Assembly: GCF_000143535.2 (NCBI RefSeq)
Contig: NC_037312.1
Span: forward strand, 2,232,001 to 2,296,000
Origin: Botrytis cinerea B05.10
Lineage: Eukaryota > Ascomycota > Leotiomycetes > Helotiales > Sclerotiniaceae
DNA length: 64,000 nucleotides
Direction of reading: 5' to 3'
Below are positions 16,781 through 28,284 of this stretch, piece after piece; position 1 is the first letter of the stretch, and every line of letters starts with the position of its first letter. The notes under the pieces are model-generated. The model was not told where the DNA came from. It was given only the letters and a program-made list of their open reading frames with translations, and ran no database searches. The position numbers and the translations under genes are program-made.

Positions 16781-17198
16781 TTAACAACAGCACTCCTCGC
16801 AAATCAAACATGCGCAGACTTCTTCGAGGAGACAGCAGGCGAGACATGCTTCGCTGTTTGGGATCGTGGTTAGTTTTGTGTTCTTTTCAACAGAAGGAAT
16901 GAGATGGTGGAAGAGAGAGAGAGAGGAAAGAAAATGGCGAAAACACATACCAGCATCCACCACCACCACGCATCGATACATCGGCGTTCATTCCCTCATT
17001 TTGACGCTGTAAATATGTTAGTTAGTATTTTGTAGTGGCATATCGAATTATTTGGTGGGTTTCGTTGAGACTGGTGTTTGCGAAATAGTCATCGGGGTAG
17101 GATTAAGAAGGGAGACATACAGGTTGTTCGGTGATGGGGCCGTTGGTAGTGGACATCTCCATTTGTTGAGCTTGGGGTTGTTGAGATTCGAAAGCCAT
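16781..17198 (-). CDS. Small CYSTM-family protein (cysteine-rich transmembrane module)
   Basis: Three exons: 17121-17198, 16951-17006 and 16781-16853. Introns of 114 and 97 nt have donors GTATGT and acceptors ACAG; all joins are in frame and give 68 residues. The N-terminus is Gln/Pro/Met-rich and hydrophilic (starts MAFESQQPQAQ). A Gly run leads into a C-terminal segment with 10 cysteines, including CLACCLLEEVCACLICEECC, which has the spacing of the CYSTM tail-anchor module found in small eukaryotic membrane proteins. CYSTM proteins in yeasts and plants are associated with stress tolerance and plasma-membrane localisation (family knowledge); the role here is inferred. No single exon is long enough to be seen as a gene alone. 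Confidence 0.8.
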
Positions 17199-18806
17199 TT
17201 TGAGTAGATTTATTGGAGATGGGTGATTTAAGATGGATTGAGGAGAGTTGAGTAGAGTTGAGGAGAATTGAGTAGAGTTTGGATGGTTGCGTGTTGGATA
17301 TGGAGTTTTATATCAAAGGAAGAGATTGTTGATAAGAAGAAGAAGGGATAAAACAGAGAGAGGGAAAGGAAGGGGTTTAAAAGGTAAAACAAGCAAGCAC
17401 ATTGGGTCATCCACCAGATTTCATTTCATTCACAGATTTATTTTTACTTTACACAGCATGCATGCACATTGCCCACCTGGAGGAGAGTCCATGTAGCATT
17501 TTCCCCATCCGGTAAGTACAGGGCTGGAATGTCATATGGGACGCCCCCCTGATATTCCTTGTTGACCCAGTTTTGAACCCAATTTCATTATTCACGACTG
17601 CAGGTGTAGCCACTCGCTCCACCCATCCGCCACAATCGAACCTCGGGTTTCGTTTGCTCAGCTCGTGGATGCGGGCTGTGTTTGCTTCTCCCTCTTCCAC
17701 CTCTGGAGTCCCGCGCATGGCCACATCAAGGGAAAGCGTATCGGACGTCTAGAAGCGGAATACGCGTACAGAGTAGACAGATTCAGAGTCGCAGAGACAG
17801 AGACAGACCCAATGTAAATTGATGAGATACGCAAGTTCCCACATTTCATTCCGAGGGGATTCGTCCAGAGCGTCGCGTTTCCGGGGTTTCGGCACTCGGA
17901 ACAGGGAAACGTAGCAGGTTTATCCTGAATGTCCCTTTGGTGCGTAGCATTCAGCCACTTTAGCTCGAGCGATCGTAATACACTTGGTCGCATTCCAGCA
18001 GGTGTGTTCAAGAGTATGTGAAGGTATTCCCATCCTGCAATTGATTAGTCACCACGCCCTGCAGACATCGTGTCCTCGATCTTTTTTACATATCTCGACG
18101 AGCTAGCTGTCCTCAAAAGCAATTAAAAACATAGAAGGAAAAAAACGTCATAACCCGAAACTCCCGGCTTGGAAATCCCTTGGACAAAAGTCTTGACGAA
18201 GCTTATTTTGTCTCAGTTTGCAGCCAGAAAGCCAAGAAGCCAAGCCCGTTCTTCCCGTTGCTTGATTTTTGGGTGGCTTGGATTGTTCAGGGTGCATGTC
18301 TTAGATAAGAGATGAGTCAGCGGGAAGATGAGCAAACAAGGGTTGATACGAGCCGGTACGAACGTATACGAAACTATGGATTCCGAGGAGGATTTGATTT
18401 GGATTACACAGAAGGATGGACAAATTCCCCGGATTTGTTGATTCACCAATTTAATCTTCTTGAGAAATCCTTCCGCAATACAGAGAGAGGTATTGGGTAT
18501 TGATGGTCACTTGCTACATAGGAGGAATGGTGATAGATTAACACGTGTATCCTCCTTTCATAGATCCACTTCAGCATCATGAGGGAGACCGGTTTAGAGA
18601 TCTTGTTTTTAAGTACTAATAACTCATTTAGTGATCTTCATAAAACCATTTCTCAGCAGAAAGTCGGTCGATCACGTGGAAACCTGATGCAGTATCTACC
18701 TACCTGGATACCCACCAGTACCGAGTCAAGCAGCGCTAGAAGGTTCTCTTCTTCCCGCAACTCGATTTCGTCTCCCTGAATTCTCTGTGCTATGCATTCC
18801 CCAACT
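17199..18806. other. Intergenic region, no supported gene
   Basis: The first ~200 bases upstream of the CYSTM start are a GAG/TTG-rich leader. Frames at 17449-18011 on the minus strand are open but include a GTCTCT-type repeat and show no family features. The 3' end of the kinase-like gene lies at 18807. Confidence 0.45.
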
Positions 18807-19931
18807 TTATCCAATCTGCCAGGCGGTATGATAATCCCAGTACTGCCTATCAATCGCCAACTCATCTTCATACTTATTCTCGAATGTCTCATCTATCATC
18901 TTCATCCATCGCTTGTGAATTTTGACCGAAAATCGGCACTTGATATATTCCCAATACTCAGGATACCATCCCGCATTCTCCCAATCTACAATTCCTGAGA
19001 TCTTTCCATTCTTGACCAAGATGTTTCTCATGTTCAAATCCCCGTGCGTAAAGAATATCTTATGATCAGTACGATGCATCAATCCATGAAGTATTCCCAA
19101 CTGTAATGATTCACTGAATTCTTTCTCGGCAGGAAAAGGCCCTACTGGCTCACTGTCGATGCGGTAATCCAAACAAGGACCCTCGGTTGCGTTGGCGATG
19201 GCGTATTTGGAATCTTTGTTCTGTTCTATGGTATGTAACTCCGCGATGTGGGAACGCAGATCTTGAGCCATCTGATGCACCTCCTCGTCACTGCATTCAT
19301 GTATAGCGTGTCCGGCCGGCATGCCTTCGATGTGGGAAGTCACAAGGAAGGACTCAGTGGGTGAGACCAAGAGATCTATGGGATTTGGGACAGGGATGGA
19401 AGTTCGACTTCGCACAATCTTAAGAGCGTTGAATTCCCCGGCGTGGTACTTAGCGAGGTATTCTGGACCATGTTTGAGGTACATTCCGAATGGTAACCTC
19501 TGGACTCCTCTCGTGGTAGGTCCATAGAGATATGATCCAACAGTTCTCAGAGCTCTGTAGGTCTTGAATCGGATAAATTCAGGGAACTTAGACCACACAA
19601 CGAGAAAAGTAGTGGTGATCGATTGTATAAAAGAGCTGCTGTTTGTGTTCTGACTTCGGCGTAAGGATGGACGGCCCTTTATCTTGGTATCAATTTCAGC
19701 CCACTTTAGAGACTTGGAGAACCGAGACTGTATGTCGAGAAGATATGGGTCAGGACTCTCAATTCCAGAGTTTGAGTGATCGACTAGATCACATCTCCAC
19801 TTGACTTGTTGGCTGTGCGTATACATCGCCAGAACATTGCCGCCAATATTTTTATACAGAATCCTGTACTGTGTAGAGTTAGCTTGGATAGTGTCAAAGA
19901 AGGGAAGACATGAGAACATTTGCTCCTTCAA
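18807..19931 (-). CDS. Aminoglycoside phosphotransferase (APH)-like kinase family protein
   Basis: An open frame of 374 residues with the APH/choline-kinase-like fold signature. The catalytic loop HGDLNMRN is at about 296-303, with the Brenner-type Asp and the metal-binding Asn. The DFG-equivalent, IVDWENAG, is at about 314-321, followed by the family's aromatic WYPEYWEY. The N-terminal lobe has weaker similarity (LVTSHIEGMPAGHAI resembles the hinge). Fungal genomes carry many such proteins; substrates are mostly unknown, and antibiotic resistance should not be assumed. The start is uncertain: ATGs at 19931, 19919 and 19826 are all in frame, and an intron near the 5' end is possible. It lies just outside the ATP-grasp/P450 block. 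Confidence 0.75.
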   Translation of the reverse strand: MKEQMFSCLPFFDTIQANSTQYRILYKNIGGNVLAMYTHSQQVKWRCDLVDHSNSGIESPDPYLLDIQSRFSKSLKWAEIDTKIKGRPSLRRSQNTNSSSFIQSITTTFLVVWSKFPEFIRFKTYRALRTVGSYLYGPTTRGVQRLPFGMYLKHGPEYLAKYHAGEFNALKIVRSRTSIPVPNPIDLLVSPTESFLVTSHIEGMPAGHAIHECSDEEVHQMAQDLRSHIAELHTIEQNKDSKYAIANATEGPCLDYRIDSEPVGPFPAEKEFSESLQLGILHGLMHRTDHKIFFTHGDLNMRNILVKNGKISGIVDWENAGWYPEYWEYIKCRFSVKIHKRWMKMIDETFENKYEDELAIDRQYWDYHTAWQIG

Positions 19932-20105
19932 GCTTTTTGAGTTTTATCACTCCTTTCGAAAGGGGCATTGCCGCATCCTCGCTCAAAATCCAATGATTGC
20001 GAATCTGATTCTCTAGAGATTTGTCTTTGAGCAGCTCTTGGTGGAAAGATGTAGTAAATGCACCAAGCGTATCAAATAGCCTTTGCTATAAAAAAAGCAG
20101 AGAAA

Positions 20106-20557
20106 TCACCAAAAATATATAATCGGGGTTGTTTGTCCTACTTCCTTAATACAAAGTGCGGTCGGAGGAATAATGGGAAACACATTCCAATAGCCCCAGA
20201 ATCGACATCGCACGCCGGCCAGGCAGCATCGACACTTATCTCTTTTCGCAACTCTTCTCCTCGAAGCCCAATTCAGATTTCTTGAGTGGGAAGATTCCAC
20301 ATAGACTTAATATCATTCAGCAGTGGGCCTATTCATATTTAGGGACAAAACTTACAAAGTCTTAGCAAATCTTTCCAATCTTTCAAAAATTGTGTGGAGT
20401 TAACATTACTTCTATCGTCGACATAGGTTTTCATGAAATATCTTGCAGCCTGCTCGCCATCTATAGCATCATTGAATGCTTCAACTAAAGGAAGACCGGG
20501 ATGGACAAGTTCCGCATTTCGAACAATACTAAGAGCACGAACCTTATCGCTTTCCAT
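20106..20557 (-). CDS. Putative small two-exon protein, unknown
   Basis: Exons 20356-20557 and 20106-20305 join through a 50-nt intron (donor GTAAGT, acceptor AAG) in frame to give 133 residues. The N-terminal half is acidic/amphipathic (contains LVEAFNDAIDGEQAARYFMK). The C-terminal half is Arg/Cys/Trp-rich and ends VGQTTPIIYFW. I do not recognise it. The first exon reads like genuine protein; the second is less convincing and the gene may be a relic. Confidence 0.3.
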
Positions 20558-20599
20558 AGCCCCTAAAGCTACAAAACAAATAAAGCGATACAGTCTGAA

Positions 20600-21509
20600 G
20601 AGAGATTGCTGATAAATTCAGGAGTGAAAAACGATGGATTGGGTTGTGAGTGGGATGCTTTGGCCAGGTGTCTGCGCTAGCTGGTCCTTGACCTTACTGT
20701 GCAAGTCACATGAGCGGCGCATTTAACGCACACATAAGGGCGGCGGCTCACTTTCTAGTTTTTGCTAATCACAAAAGAAAGGTTTCAGAAGCACTACACA
20801 TGATTTTATTCACCAACCAGTAACCAACAGTTAGAATCTACGAAGAAAACAGACAGCTCCTTCTTGTTGTGGCCTATCAAGCATGTTTACTTAGAGCGCC
20901 GTTATGGGTCATGATCATGCAATGTTGGGTGGGTTCAGTAAGTGGCTCAAGTGAGTCTCTAACTGCGGCAAAAGAAGATTGATTTGCTTCATTAACATAG
21001 GACTCTATGGTAAGGCTTTTACAATTATCACAACCTTTGGGTCGGCAGCACAATTTCTGAACCAGAAAGCCCAAACTCGAACTTAACAAGCCTTCTTAAA
21101 TGGAGAAAAAACGAAAACTTGGCTTGGTTTTTGTTACCTTTGCCTGTGATTGTTCTGTTGATCTCCGCCCTAAATAGACCTCACAAATGTTGATGTTGAT
21201 CCGTTTGGACCGGCGCTTTCTTAATATGTAATTTCGCTTCAACTGACAAAGTTGATCAGTCGATTCCGGGGTTTGCACTTTCAGGTCCCTATTCCGAAAC
21301 AATCTTCAATTTGATCTTGTTGTTCATTCCAAGTTACCTATGAAGTCTATCATTACTTACGGATTTTTGTTATGTTATATCGAGTATATGATCTCTCATT
21401 CTCCTCTACAAATTTGTTATTTTCTCAGCATTTCAAACAAATCATCATTTCAATACATTGCATATAATCTATCTACATCTTCTACTCCCTCAATCTACAC
21501 GATATTCAA
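20600..21509. other. Intergenic region, no supported gene
   Basis: Short frames on the minus strand at 20877-21302 lack family features and no splice model links them. The last ~170 bases are a pyrimidine-rich leader, consistent with the promoter/5' UTR of the plus-strand gene starting at 21510. Confidence 0.45.
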
Positions 21510-22070
21510 ATGTCATCATCATTCGAAAACGGCGCACTTTACATAATCCTCAATACGCGGGGTCAACCTGGAACATTCGTAAGACCTTCCCTCTTTGATT
21601 TCCCCCCGGAATGCTCCACTGACAATCTTTAGCACTGGGGCATATTTCTTCCACTTTTGGGAGTAAGAGGATGGTACTATAATGCAACGAACAAATCTGG
21701 CGGCTGGACACTTGAAGTGGAATTAACCAACGACATTCAAACCTCCAGGCCCATCGTCCTTGCCTCCAAACTTGGCTTTGTATCCTCTGAGGCGGCTTTG
21801 GATCAAGCCTTACGAGCTATCACAGACTTTGGCCCAATATCTAAGCGGACAGGTGAAACTTTCAGTTGCAGAACTTGGATGAAGGATAGTATTGTTACGC
21901 TCCATGACAAGGGTATTGTAACCTTGCCAACTGATATTGGTGAGTTTTACCCTCCTAATTTTTGGCGGGATGTTCCACTAATGAAATGGTTGAAAATACG
22001 ATTGCGAAAAGGGCTTTCGATGAAGCGACCCCACTGGAGTCTGGTATCGAATCGGGAACAGGTGGTTTGA
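21510..22070 (+). CDS. DUF6914-like small fungal protein
   Basis: Exons 21510-21578 and 21633-22070. The 54-nt intron (donor GTAAGA, acceptor TTTAG) joins MSSSFENGALYIILNTRG... in phase 0 to an HWGIFLPLLG segment. The product is 168 residues. A conserved-looking His (HWG) near residue 24 and a Cys in FSCRTWMKD, at roughly residues 99-107, sit where the uncharacterised fungal DUF6914 family (as I recall it) has its YHW and NCxxWVKE motifs, which suggests an NlpC/P60- or papain-like arrangement; that is inference. A further potential intron at 21940-22011 (GTGAGT...AAAAG, 72 nt) has a length divisible by three, so both forms stay in frame and the C-terminus is uncertain. Confidence 0.6.
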
Positions 22071-22736
22071 CCATCATGGATGGCACTATCTAGTCTTGGA
22101 GAAGTTTTTGAAAGTGCGCTTACATCTGCAATCTGTTTCGGGGCTCTGGGTTTTTTAATCCAGTTTTTGCAGTTCTTTTGTCGTTCTCATTTTTGCTCAT
22201 ATGTTGATTAGACTGTACGAGCATTAGGGAATTTTAATTTTTAGTATCTTCAATTTTGATTGGGTGTACAAGGGATTATGTAGTTAGCAAATATATACAG
22301 CATGGACTTTATGTTTGAATTTGTATTCATTTTCTCACTTCTCTATTGCGAATTCATGAGAAGGAGATTTCTCAGAGTTTACAGAACCTTAAAACACTGC
22401 ATTATGGTAATGTGGCGGAATTCGCAAATTGAGAGGTTCATGTGTTTCCATCGGTCAAACGATATTAAATGCAAATTCGTGGAGATATGTCAGCAGATAA
22501 TAAGGAATACACAACACTAACTTTAGAGATGTTTTGGAATATTGGTACATTGACTAGTGGTTGATCATTCGAGTTTTCGAAGCATGCGCAGGGTCTGTCT
22601 GCACCCAATTGGGAGATAGTCTAATTCGAGAATGATAATCACTATCACATACTGCTTTTAAATCTACGTTTCTATATGGCCTCTTTTTCCAATCTCTCTA
22701 TGTTTCTCCTCCAATCTCAGACTCTCCTCTTTGAAT

Positions 22737-24412
22737 TCAATCATCCGTCATCAACGAAAGAGGCAACAAAGCCAGCGTCACAGCCAAAGCCGGACCCGCC
22801 CAAAATCCCATTCCTATATATCCTAATCTGGCTCCCAAATCCAACATACTTCCCGCCCAAAGTGGCCCTATAATTCTTGCCATCGCGCTGACCATACTTT
22901 GTAAACCGTTGACCTTCCCCCTTCCATTATCGATCTTGCATGATCTCGCAACAAGTATGCTACCAGAGATATACCCAAAATCACAAATACATCCCTTCAA
23001 AGCAAAGAGAATGCTAAGCACGATAAAGTTTGCGGGATTGGGGAGAAGGGTTGTGAAAGGAGTAGCGAAATAGATGGGTAGAATTCCAACGCTGCATGAG
23101 TACTGGAAGACGCGCAGGACGGGAAAATATCGGTTGAGGATACCGACAAGTAATAAGGGAATGAACATGCAGAAGAACCCGAAGATGGTGAACACGAGAC
23201 CGATTTCTGTGGTATCTGTATGTTGATTTAGCGATAAGGCATTCTGTACCAGAGATATGAGACGTACCGGAACCAAATCCACCGTTAAATTTGAAGGGAA
23301 GATGCATTTGAGGTGAGGAAGGATCTTGTTTGGCATGGTGCATGAACACGGATATGAGTGAATCATATGATGATGAGTGCATAGATAAGAAGCCATACGA
23401 AATAATGCACATGACGGTTTGCCGATCCAAGACTTGTTTCCATGTTGCCGATGGTGGATTCTCGGGTACTTCAGGGATGACTTCCGCGACATTGAAGATA
23501 GCTGGTGGCAAAGAATTCTGGTCTGATAGTAAAGGAGCGGTTTCCAACTCATCTTCTTCCTTATTTCCATCTTCGCCACTTTTCCCTATTACTTTATTGT
23601 AGAACCCACTAGTTACTGCAACAAATCTTTCTTTTAACAGAATTCCATAATCTAACTCTCCCTTTTTACTTTCTAGTGATTCCCTAAATCCGAAGAATAC
23701 AATGAACAAACTAAATAAAAAGAACACCGTGGCAATGAGGTTAGGAAGAGCATAAGGATATCTCTCCAAGAACCTATCACCATGCGGCTTTCCAGGCTCA
23801 ACATGATATGGATTTGCTGCGAGACCACCCAAAATCGGACCTACTGCCCACCCAGTATTAAGTCCGAGTGGAAGGATTGAAAAGGCGACTGTTTGGAGTT
23901 TCTTCAAAAAACATCAGCGTTAACTAAAGACACGAGCAACGCGGAAAACGACTTTATCTTTGACTGTCTCTCCTAGACTCGTTTTGATGACCCCAGAATC
24001 TCCACTACTGAACCCCATGATTGCCCTACTTAACAAGACCATCCATAACTGTGTTGAAAACCCAAACATGAGGACGCCAACCATGATCATCATGCTACAC
24101 ATCATAATCACGGGCTTTCGACCGATATGATCGGAAACATGACCCCATAGTATCGCAGTTCCTACTTGACAGATGGAAAAGCAGGAAATAGCAGCTCCAA
24201 CCCAAAAGCCTAGCGTCTCTGGGGGAACACCAACATATCTCATGAGCATTGGGATATAAGGCAGAGACGCGGAGTACGCAAATGGATGTGCAAATCTAGA
24301 GAGTGCTGTATGAATGATGAGTCGTGAGTCATACTAGTAGCATTCAGCTGAATTAGAGCAACATACACAAGATCAGAATTTGCCCTAAAGGCAGGTTCTT
24401 GGGGACTTTCAT
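22737..24412 (-). CDS. MFS transporter, DHA1/ZIF-like fungal family
   Basis: Exons 24367-24412, 23953-24305, 23268-23901 and 22737-23215 give 503 residues. The first exon encodes MKVPKNLPLGQILIL, the usual cytosolic lead-in to TM1. The loop 2-3 motif reads GHVSDHIGRKPVIM, the major-facilitator signature. TM5 carries LPLGLNTGWAVGPILGG. A charged central loop (residues ~250-300, Glu/Asp-rich) splits two six-helix halves. Fungal members of this group (related to yeast Ycr023c and plant ZIF-like carriers) are plasma-membrane or vacuolar exporters with mostly unknown cargo. It is encoded on the same strand as the ATP-grasp gene 0.8 kb upstream. The donor of intron 2 (GTCGTT, 23947-23952) is weak and was chosen for frame and family fit. 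Export of the cluster product is inferred. Confidence 0.85.
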
Positions 24413-25252
24413 GGCTGGTTGTATTGAGGGAATCACAATCAATGGAACAATAGTGAACTCAGATATAGATATATTGAGTTCGATGTCAATTTCAACTCCA
24501 AAGCACACTTGATGCCGTATAAGAAAATGTTGGTTTGCATACTTCATTCATAGTTGCTTTATATGTGATGAGTGCTGACTGCATACCTACGTACCCAGCC
24601 CTGTCTAATTTAGATAGCGACAATCAAACAGCCATGATTTGCTGAGCACAGCGGGTACGTGCAGACCTTGCAGATTTCCGGTTCGCACTTCTTCTGCACA
24701 TAAGGTATAAAAGTAGATTGGCTTTGAAAGATAAGCCATTCACGCCATTGCAGCGATATTGACGGCTTATCTTGGTGGGGAACAAGGGGCCTATTGTAAC
24801 TTGGCACAAATCATTCCATCTTACATTATTAACCACCTGCCCCAACACTGGGAAGCAACCTGCTGGCTTCAACCTTTGGATTCTGAAGCTGTTTGGGATG
24901 GAGATTCTACGACTCAATAGTTTGAGTACACGATCAAGGAACAATCCGCCTTGACATATTGCAAAACAATTAAGATATGGTGATAGAAAATTCTATTATT
25001 TTACTGAAATGGAAAAAGAAACTATAACTGAAGATAGGAAATTGGCTAAATGCTAAGAGTTAGAAGAAGAAGAAGTAGAAAATGTTTCGATATTCGTCTC
25101 GACAATATTGAGGAGAACTAGTTTTATGATGATGTCTATATCTAACAAAGCTCTACAAGGAAGCGTGGCGGCTAAATCTCCGTCTTTTCCTTCGCAATTC
25201 AAAGCAAACCAGGTTCATTTCATTGGTCAAGGCCTATATAGTAACTGTAACT

Positions 25253-27133
25253 TTAAAACCCATCCGTGAGTTCCCAAACCAACTCTTGGATTTTCTCACT
25301 AATGAGCCTAGCCTCTCGTCTCCCCCCTCGAGAAGCAATCCAAAAGCAAGCAATTCCGGTTGTTCGACCCCTTGGGTCAGGAACTTCTTGTCCATTGTGA
25401 AGAAATCCCATGGACTGTTTGACGTGGCCGCTTAAGTGTGGCTCACGCTCTAATATGGCTGAACAAACATCCCCAGACTGATAGACTCCACCTTTCTGTG
25501 CTGCTATAAACAAGACTTGCATGTCGTATTGAGCGCCGCCAACGAAAGGGACCGCCAGGGCCCGCAACCTCTCATGGTCTTCAAGAGCAGTGAGAAGCGC
25601 TATGCTGCGATAGGACACTCCGTATGTTCGAGCAATGGCTGTATGTGTACGCATTCCTGGTGGTCGCGGATTAACCTCGAGTATGAACACTGTAGGAGTT
25701 TTATTCTTGCTCTTTGCGATCTCCGGTCTCACTGAAAGGTCTAGGACATTATCGTTTCCCGTGGTAAAATCAAACGTGGAATTATGAACTCGGGCTTCCA
25801 CGTGGAAAATACCCGTTTTGAAACCCATGGCTAATACAGTAGCATGTGACCTGAGTCGAAGAGCATCAATCTCACTCTCTGGCAAAGCAGAAGGCATGGC
25901 ATTCAAGGTTTCAACAAATCCTTGTCCATCGCTATCACCGGAGCTTGGGAAGTCATCGTTAACTTCAAAGAAAACAATCTCTCCATCGACCAGAACCAGA
26001 TTAGCGTCAACTTCTGGGCCATCCACATATGGTTCAACCAAAACTAAGCCATGGGTGTCCCGACCGTACTTTTCTGAGAAGGGAGGTTGCCACAATCGAA
26101 GCACTGCGTCTCTCAGTTCGTCCTCACATGTTACTTTACAAACCCCCTCTGAAGCCCACCCATTCGCTGGTTTTACAATGAGTGGGAGGGATAGCGGGGC
26201 AACAGTTCTATAGCGAGCTATAACGTCTTCAAGATCTGAAATATTTTGTATTCGGTAACAGAAGAGACTTTGGTTGAATTGGCGGGTTTGATACTTATCA
26301 CGTGCCATAGACACAGATTTTGGGGATGAGGTAGAAAATCCTAGCAAAGTAGCTGCCTCTGCAACTATAGTTAGAAGAGGTTCGTACATGCCAATAATTC
26401 CATCGATTTGTTTTGGATAGGCAGAGACTGCCGAAGCAATCCGCTGAGGCATGTCTTCGTCTAGGGCCATATCCATAGGAACGAAGTCCTCGCGCAAATG
26501 TGCCCACTCAGCACCTGCCAACCCGTGACACAGATCATCAAAAAATATGAGTACAATATTAAGCGATGCAGCCGCTATCGCAAGATCCTCAAGCTTCGAG
26601 AGACTGAGTCGGTGCGAAGGAGGACCGGGACGGATCACTGCAAGGCGCCGCTTTGGGGTCTGTTCTGCAGAATGCCATGCGAATGAAAACCGTCTCGTCA
26701 GCTCCTCATCCAGCTTTAATGCATTAGCCTCAGACCAAGCTCTGCTTGTACACGATGTGGCTATGGCCCCAATAGCATTTTTCGAGATTTCGGAAATACC
26801 GAGCGCATTATAGGCGTTGATATTAACACCCTCAAAATGTTGATCAAGTGACGTAAAATTCTGGATTTTGACAACGTCGTTGCAGTCGACTAGGCGCCTG
26901 TCTAGAAAGTCCGATTGGACAAGGTATCCACTGACCGTTGGCAACAACAGTCGGATAACGCAATCGCTACCTTCAAGATGCTTATTGAGGTATTTTGATG
27001 CCACAGAAGAGCCATAAATCTGCCCATTTTGAAAGCCGTGCAGCTCTTGATCATCTTGCGTTCTAGTGAACACGTCTATGGCAATAAGCGAGGTTTCTTT
27101 CGGAAGGAGGTGAGCCCGCCATGTCACGTCCAT
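25253..27133 (-). CDS. ATP-grasp domain ligase (carnosine-synthase-like), candidate biosynthetic core enzyme
   Basis: A single exon of 626 residues. Residues ~160-280 resemble the pre-ATP-grasp domain. The ATP-grasp domain spans ~280-530: nucleotide-binding strand LPLIVKPANGWASEG (317-330), hinge LVEPYVDGPEVD (365-376), a conserved acidic pair in FFEVNDD, HVEAR (444-448), and the Mg-binding ILEVNPRPPG (484-493) with Glu, Asn and Arg in the canonical order. ATP-grasp enzymes of this shape ligate a carboxylate to an amine (or thiol) through an acyl-phosphate. The N-terminal ~150 residues are unassigned. It lies between an MFS gene and a divergently transcribed P450, which suggests it builds the scaffold of a small metabolite; substrate unknown. 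The ATG at 27133 is well placed and the frame has no introns. Confidence 0.88.
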   Translation of the reverse strand: MDVTWRAHLLPKETSLIAIDVFTRTQDDQELHGFQNGQIYGSSVASKYLNKHLEGSDCVIRLLLPTVSGYLVQSDFLDRRLVDCNDVVKIQNFTSLDQHFEGVNINAYNALGISEISKNAIGAIATSCTSRAWSEANALKLDEELTRRFSFAWHSAEQTPKRRLAVIRPGPPSHRLSLSKLEDLAIAAASLNIVLIFFDDLCHGLAGAEWAHLREDFVPMDMALDEDMPQRIASAVSAYPKQIDGIIGMYEPLLTIVAEAATLLGFSTSSPKSVSMARDKYQTRQFNQSLFCYRIQNISDLEDVIARYRTVAPLSLPLIVKPANGWASEGVCKVTCEDELRDAVLRLWQPPFSEKYGRDTHGLVLVEPYVDGPEVDANLVLVDGEIVFFEVNDDFPSSGDSDGQGFVETLNAMPSALPESEIDALRLRSHATVLAMGFKTGIFHVEARVHNSTFDFTTGNDNVLDLSVRPEIAKSKNKTPTVFILEVNPRPPGMRTHTAIARTYGVSYRSIALLTALEDHERLRALAVPFVGGAQYDMQVLFIAAQKGGVYQSGDVCSAILEREPHLSGHVKQSMGFLHNGQEVPDPRGRTTGIACFWIASRGGRREARLISEKIQELVWELTDGF

Positions 27134-28284
27134 TGTAATGTCGCTCTCTGTTCCGTGAGTTCAGGATAAGCAATGTAGACGCAAAGAACAATTCGATAGT
27201 TTTAAAAATTGATTGCGACCTAAACTGAATATAGTAAAATATGAGAGTTGTAGGAAATTCGACACTACGAACTAGCAGATCAGAACTGAAAGTTTGCAAG
27301 GTTCAAAGTATTTTGAAACTTTGAATGCAGCTCAGAAATCTGGGTGGATTCAAAGTTCCAAACGTGAGAAAATAGATCCAGGAATCAATAACTTTTATCA
27401 TTGATTGCAATTTGGAATACTGCAATCGATCTGTAGGTCGTAGCAGATTTCTTCATAAGCATGCCATCCATCTAGACCTTAATTCTCAAGCCCTCATGCT
27501 AAGTATCATACGCTAGTTAGCCCATGTTGGCTCGATTACAAATGGGGCTTGTCGAGATGTTTCGTTCAGGGGTGCATACAATAAGCACTAGCCCTACTAG
27601 GAAATGATAAACCATTGCATTCAACCATGTGCAGACCTTTCTCGCCCCCCTCAATTGCTTAATTGTGTTCATGTTCAAAAAACCTTTCGTCATGAGCGGA
27701 GGCAGTCCAGTTAGATTGCCGCTCTTTTCGGAACGCGGGACAAGCGGGTCTGAGTCGATCAAATAGAGCCGGAACCCGGGGCCCGAGTGATAAAACGATA
27801 CGCCATATTGCTAAAGGATTTCCTACCTTGACTTCAAATCCATAGAAGGAAAGTAGCATGTACTGTAGCATATCAGTGAAGTCATCGCAAGGTAGTTTAA
27901 TCCTATTGCAGTTTTTCTCGGCCATAGTCATCACATACCCCAGTTGCTGATCTCGACGCCAAAAGACTTCGTCAAGCAATCTCTGTTTTGTTGATATCAT
28001 GATGGTCCATTTTGAAGCAATTATACGCGCAACATGTTATGTCAGCGAAGTCAAGAGGTGTAGCTTTTTTTTTCTTCAGATATGCCGTGATACAGTATCA
28101 CTAGTTTCAATTCACGGGTTGAATTTCAAAAGGACTAGGGTTATTATGATAACAAGAAAATTGCATCAATACCACTGCCATATTCTCACACCCATCTGAA
28201 ATAGTATAAGAAGACTGTGAACTTCTTTTGTAAATCTAATAGTTTCTATTGATCCAAGCAACAACATCACTCCTACTACAAATC
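27134..28284. promoter_or_regulatory. Divergent intergenic/promoter region between ATP-grasp and P450 genes
   Basis: This ~1.15-kb spacer separates two divergently transcribed genes. Near the ATP-grasp start it holds three copies of TTCAAAGT: 27302-27309, inverted at 27318-27325, and 27349-27356. A minus-strand fragment at about 27830-28000 (starting MISTKQRLLDEVFWRRD) reads like protein and ends at a GTAGGA donor, but I could not continue it in frame, so I treat it as a possible relic. No other gene is supported. Confidence 0.4.

Noticed and set aside
17449..18011. Two minus-strand frames in somewhat GC-richer DNA
   Set aside because: One contains a translated GTCTCT repeat; no splice model or domain supports either.
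24610..24944. Two minus-strand frames upstream of the first MFS gene
   Set aside because: They overlap in different frames, have no domain, and occupy the expected promoter region.
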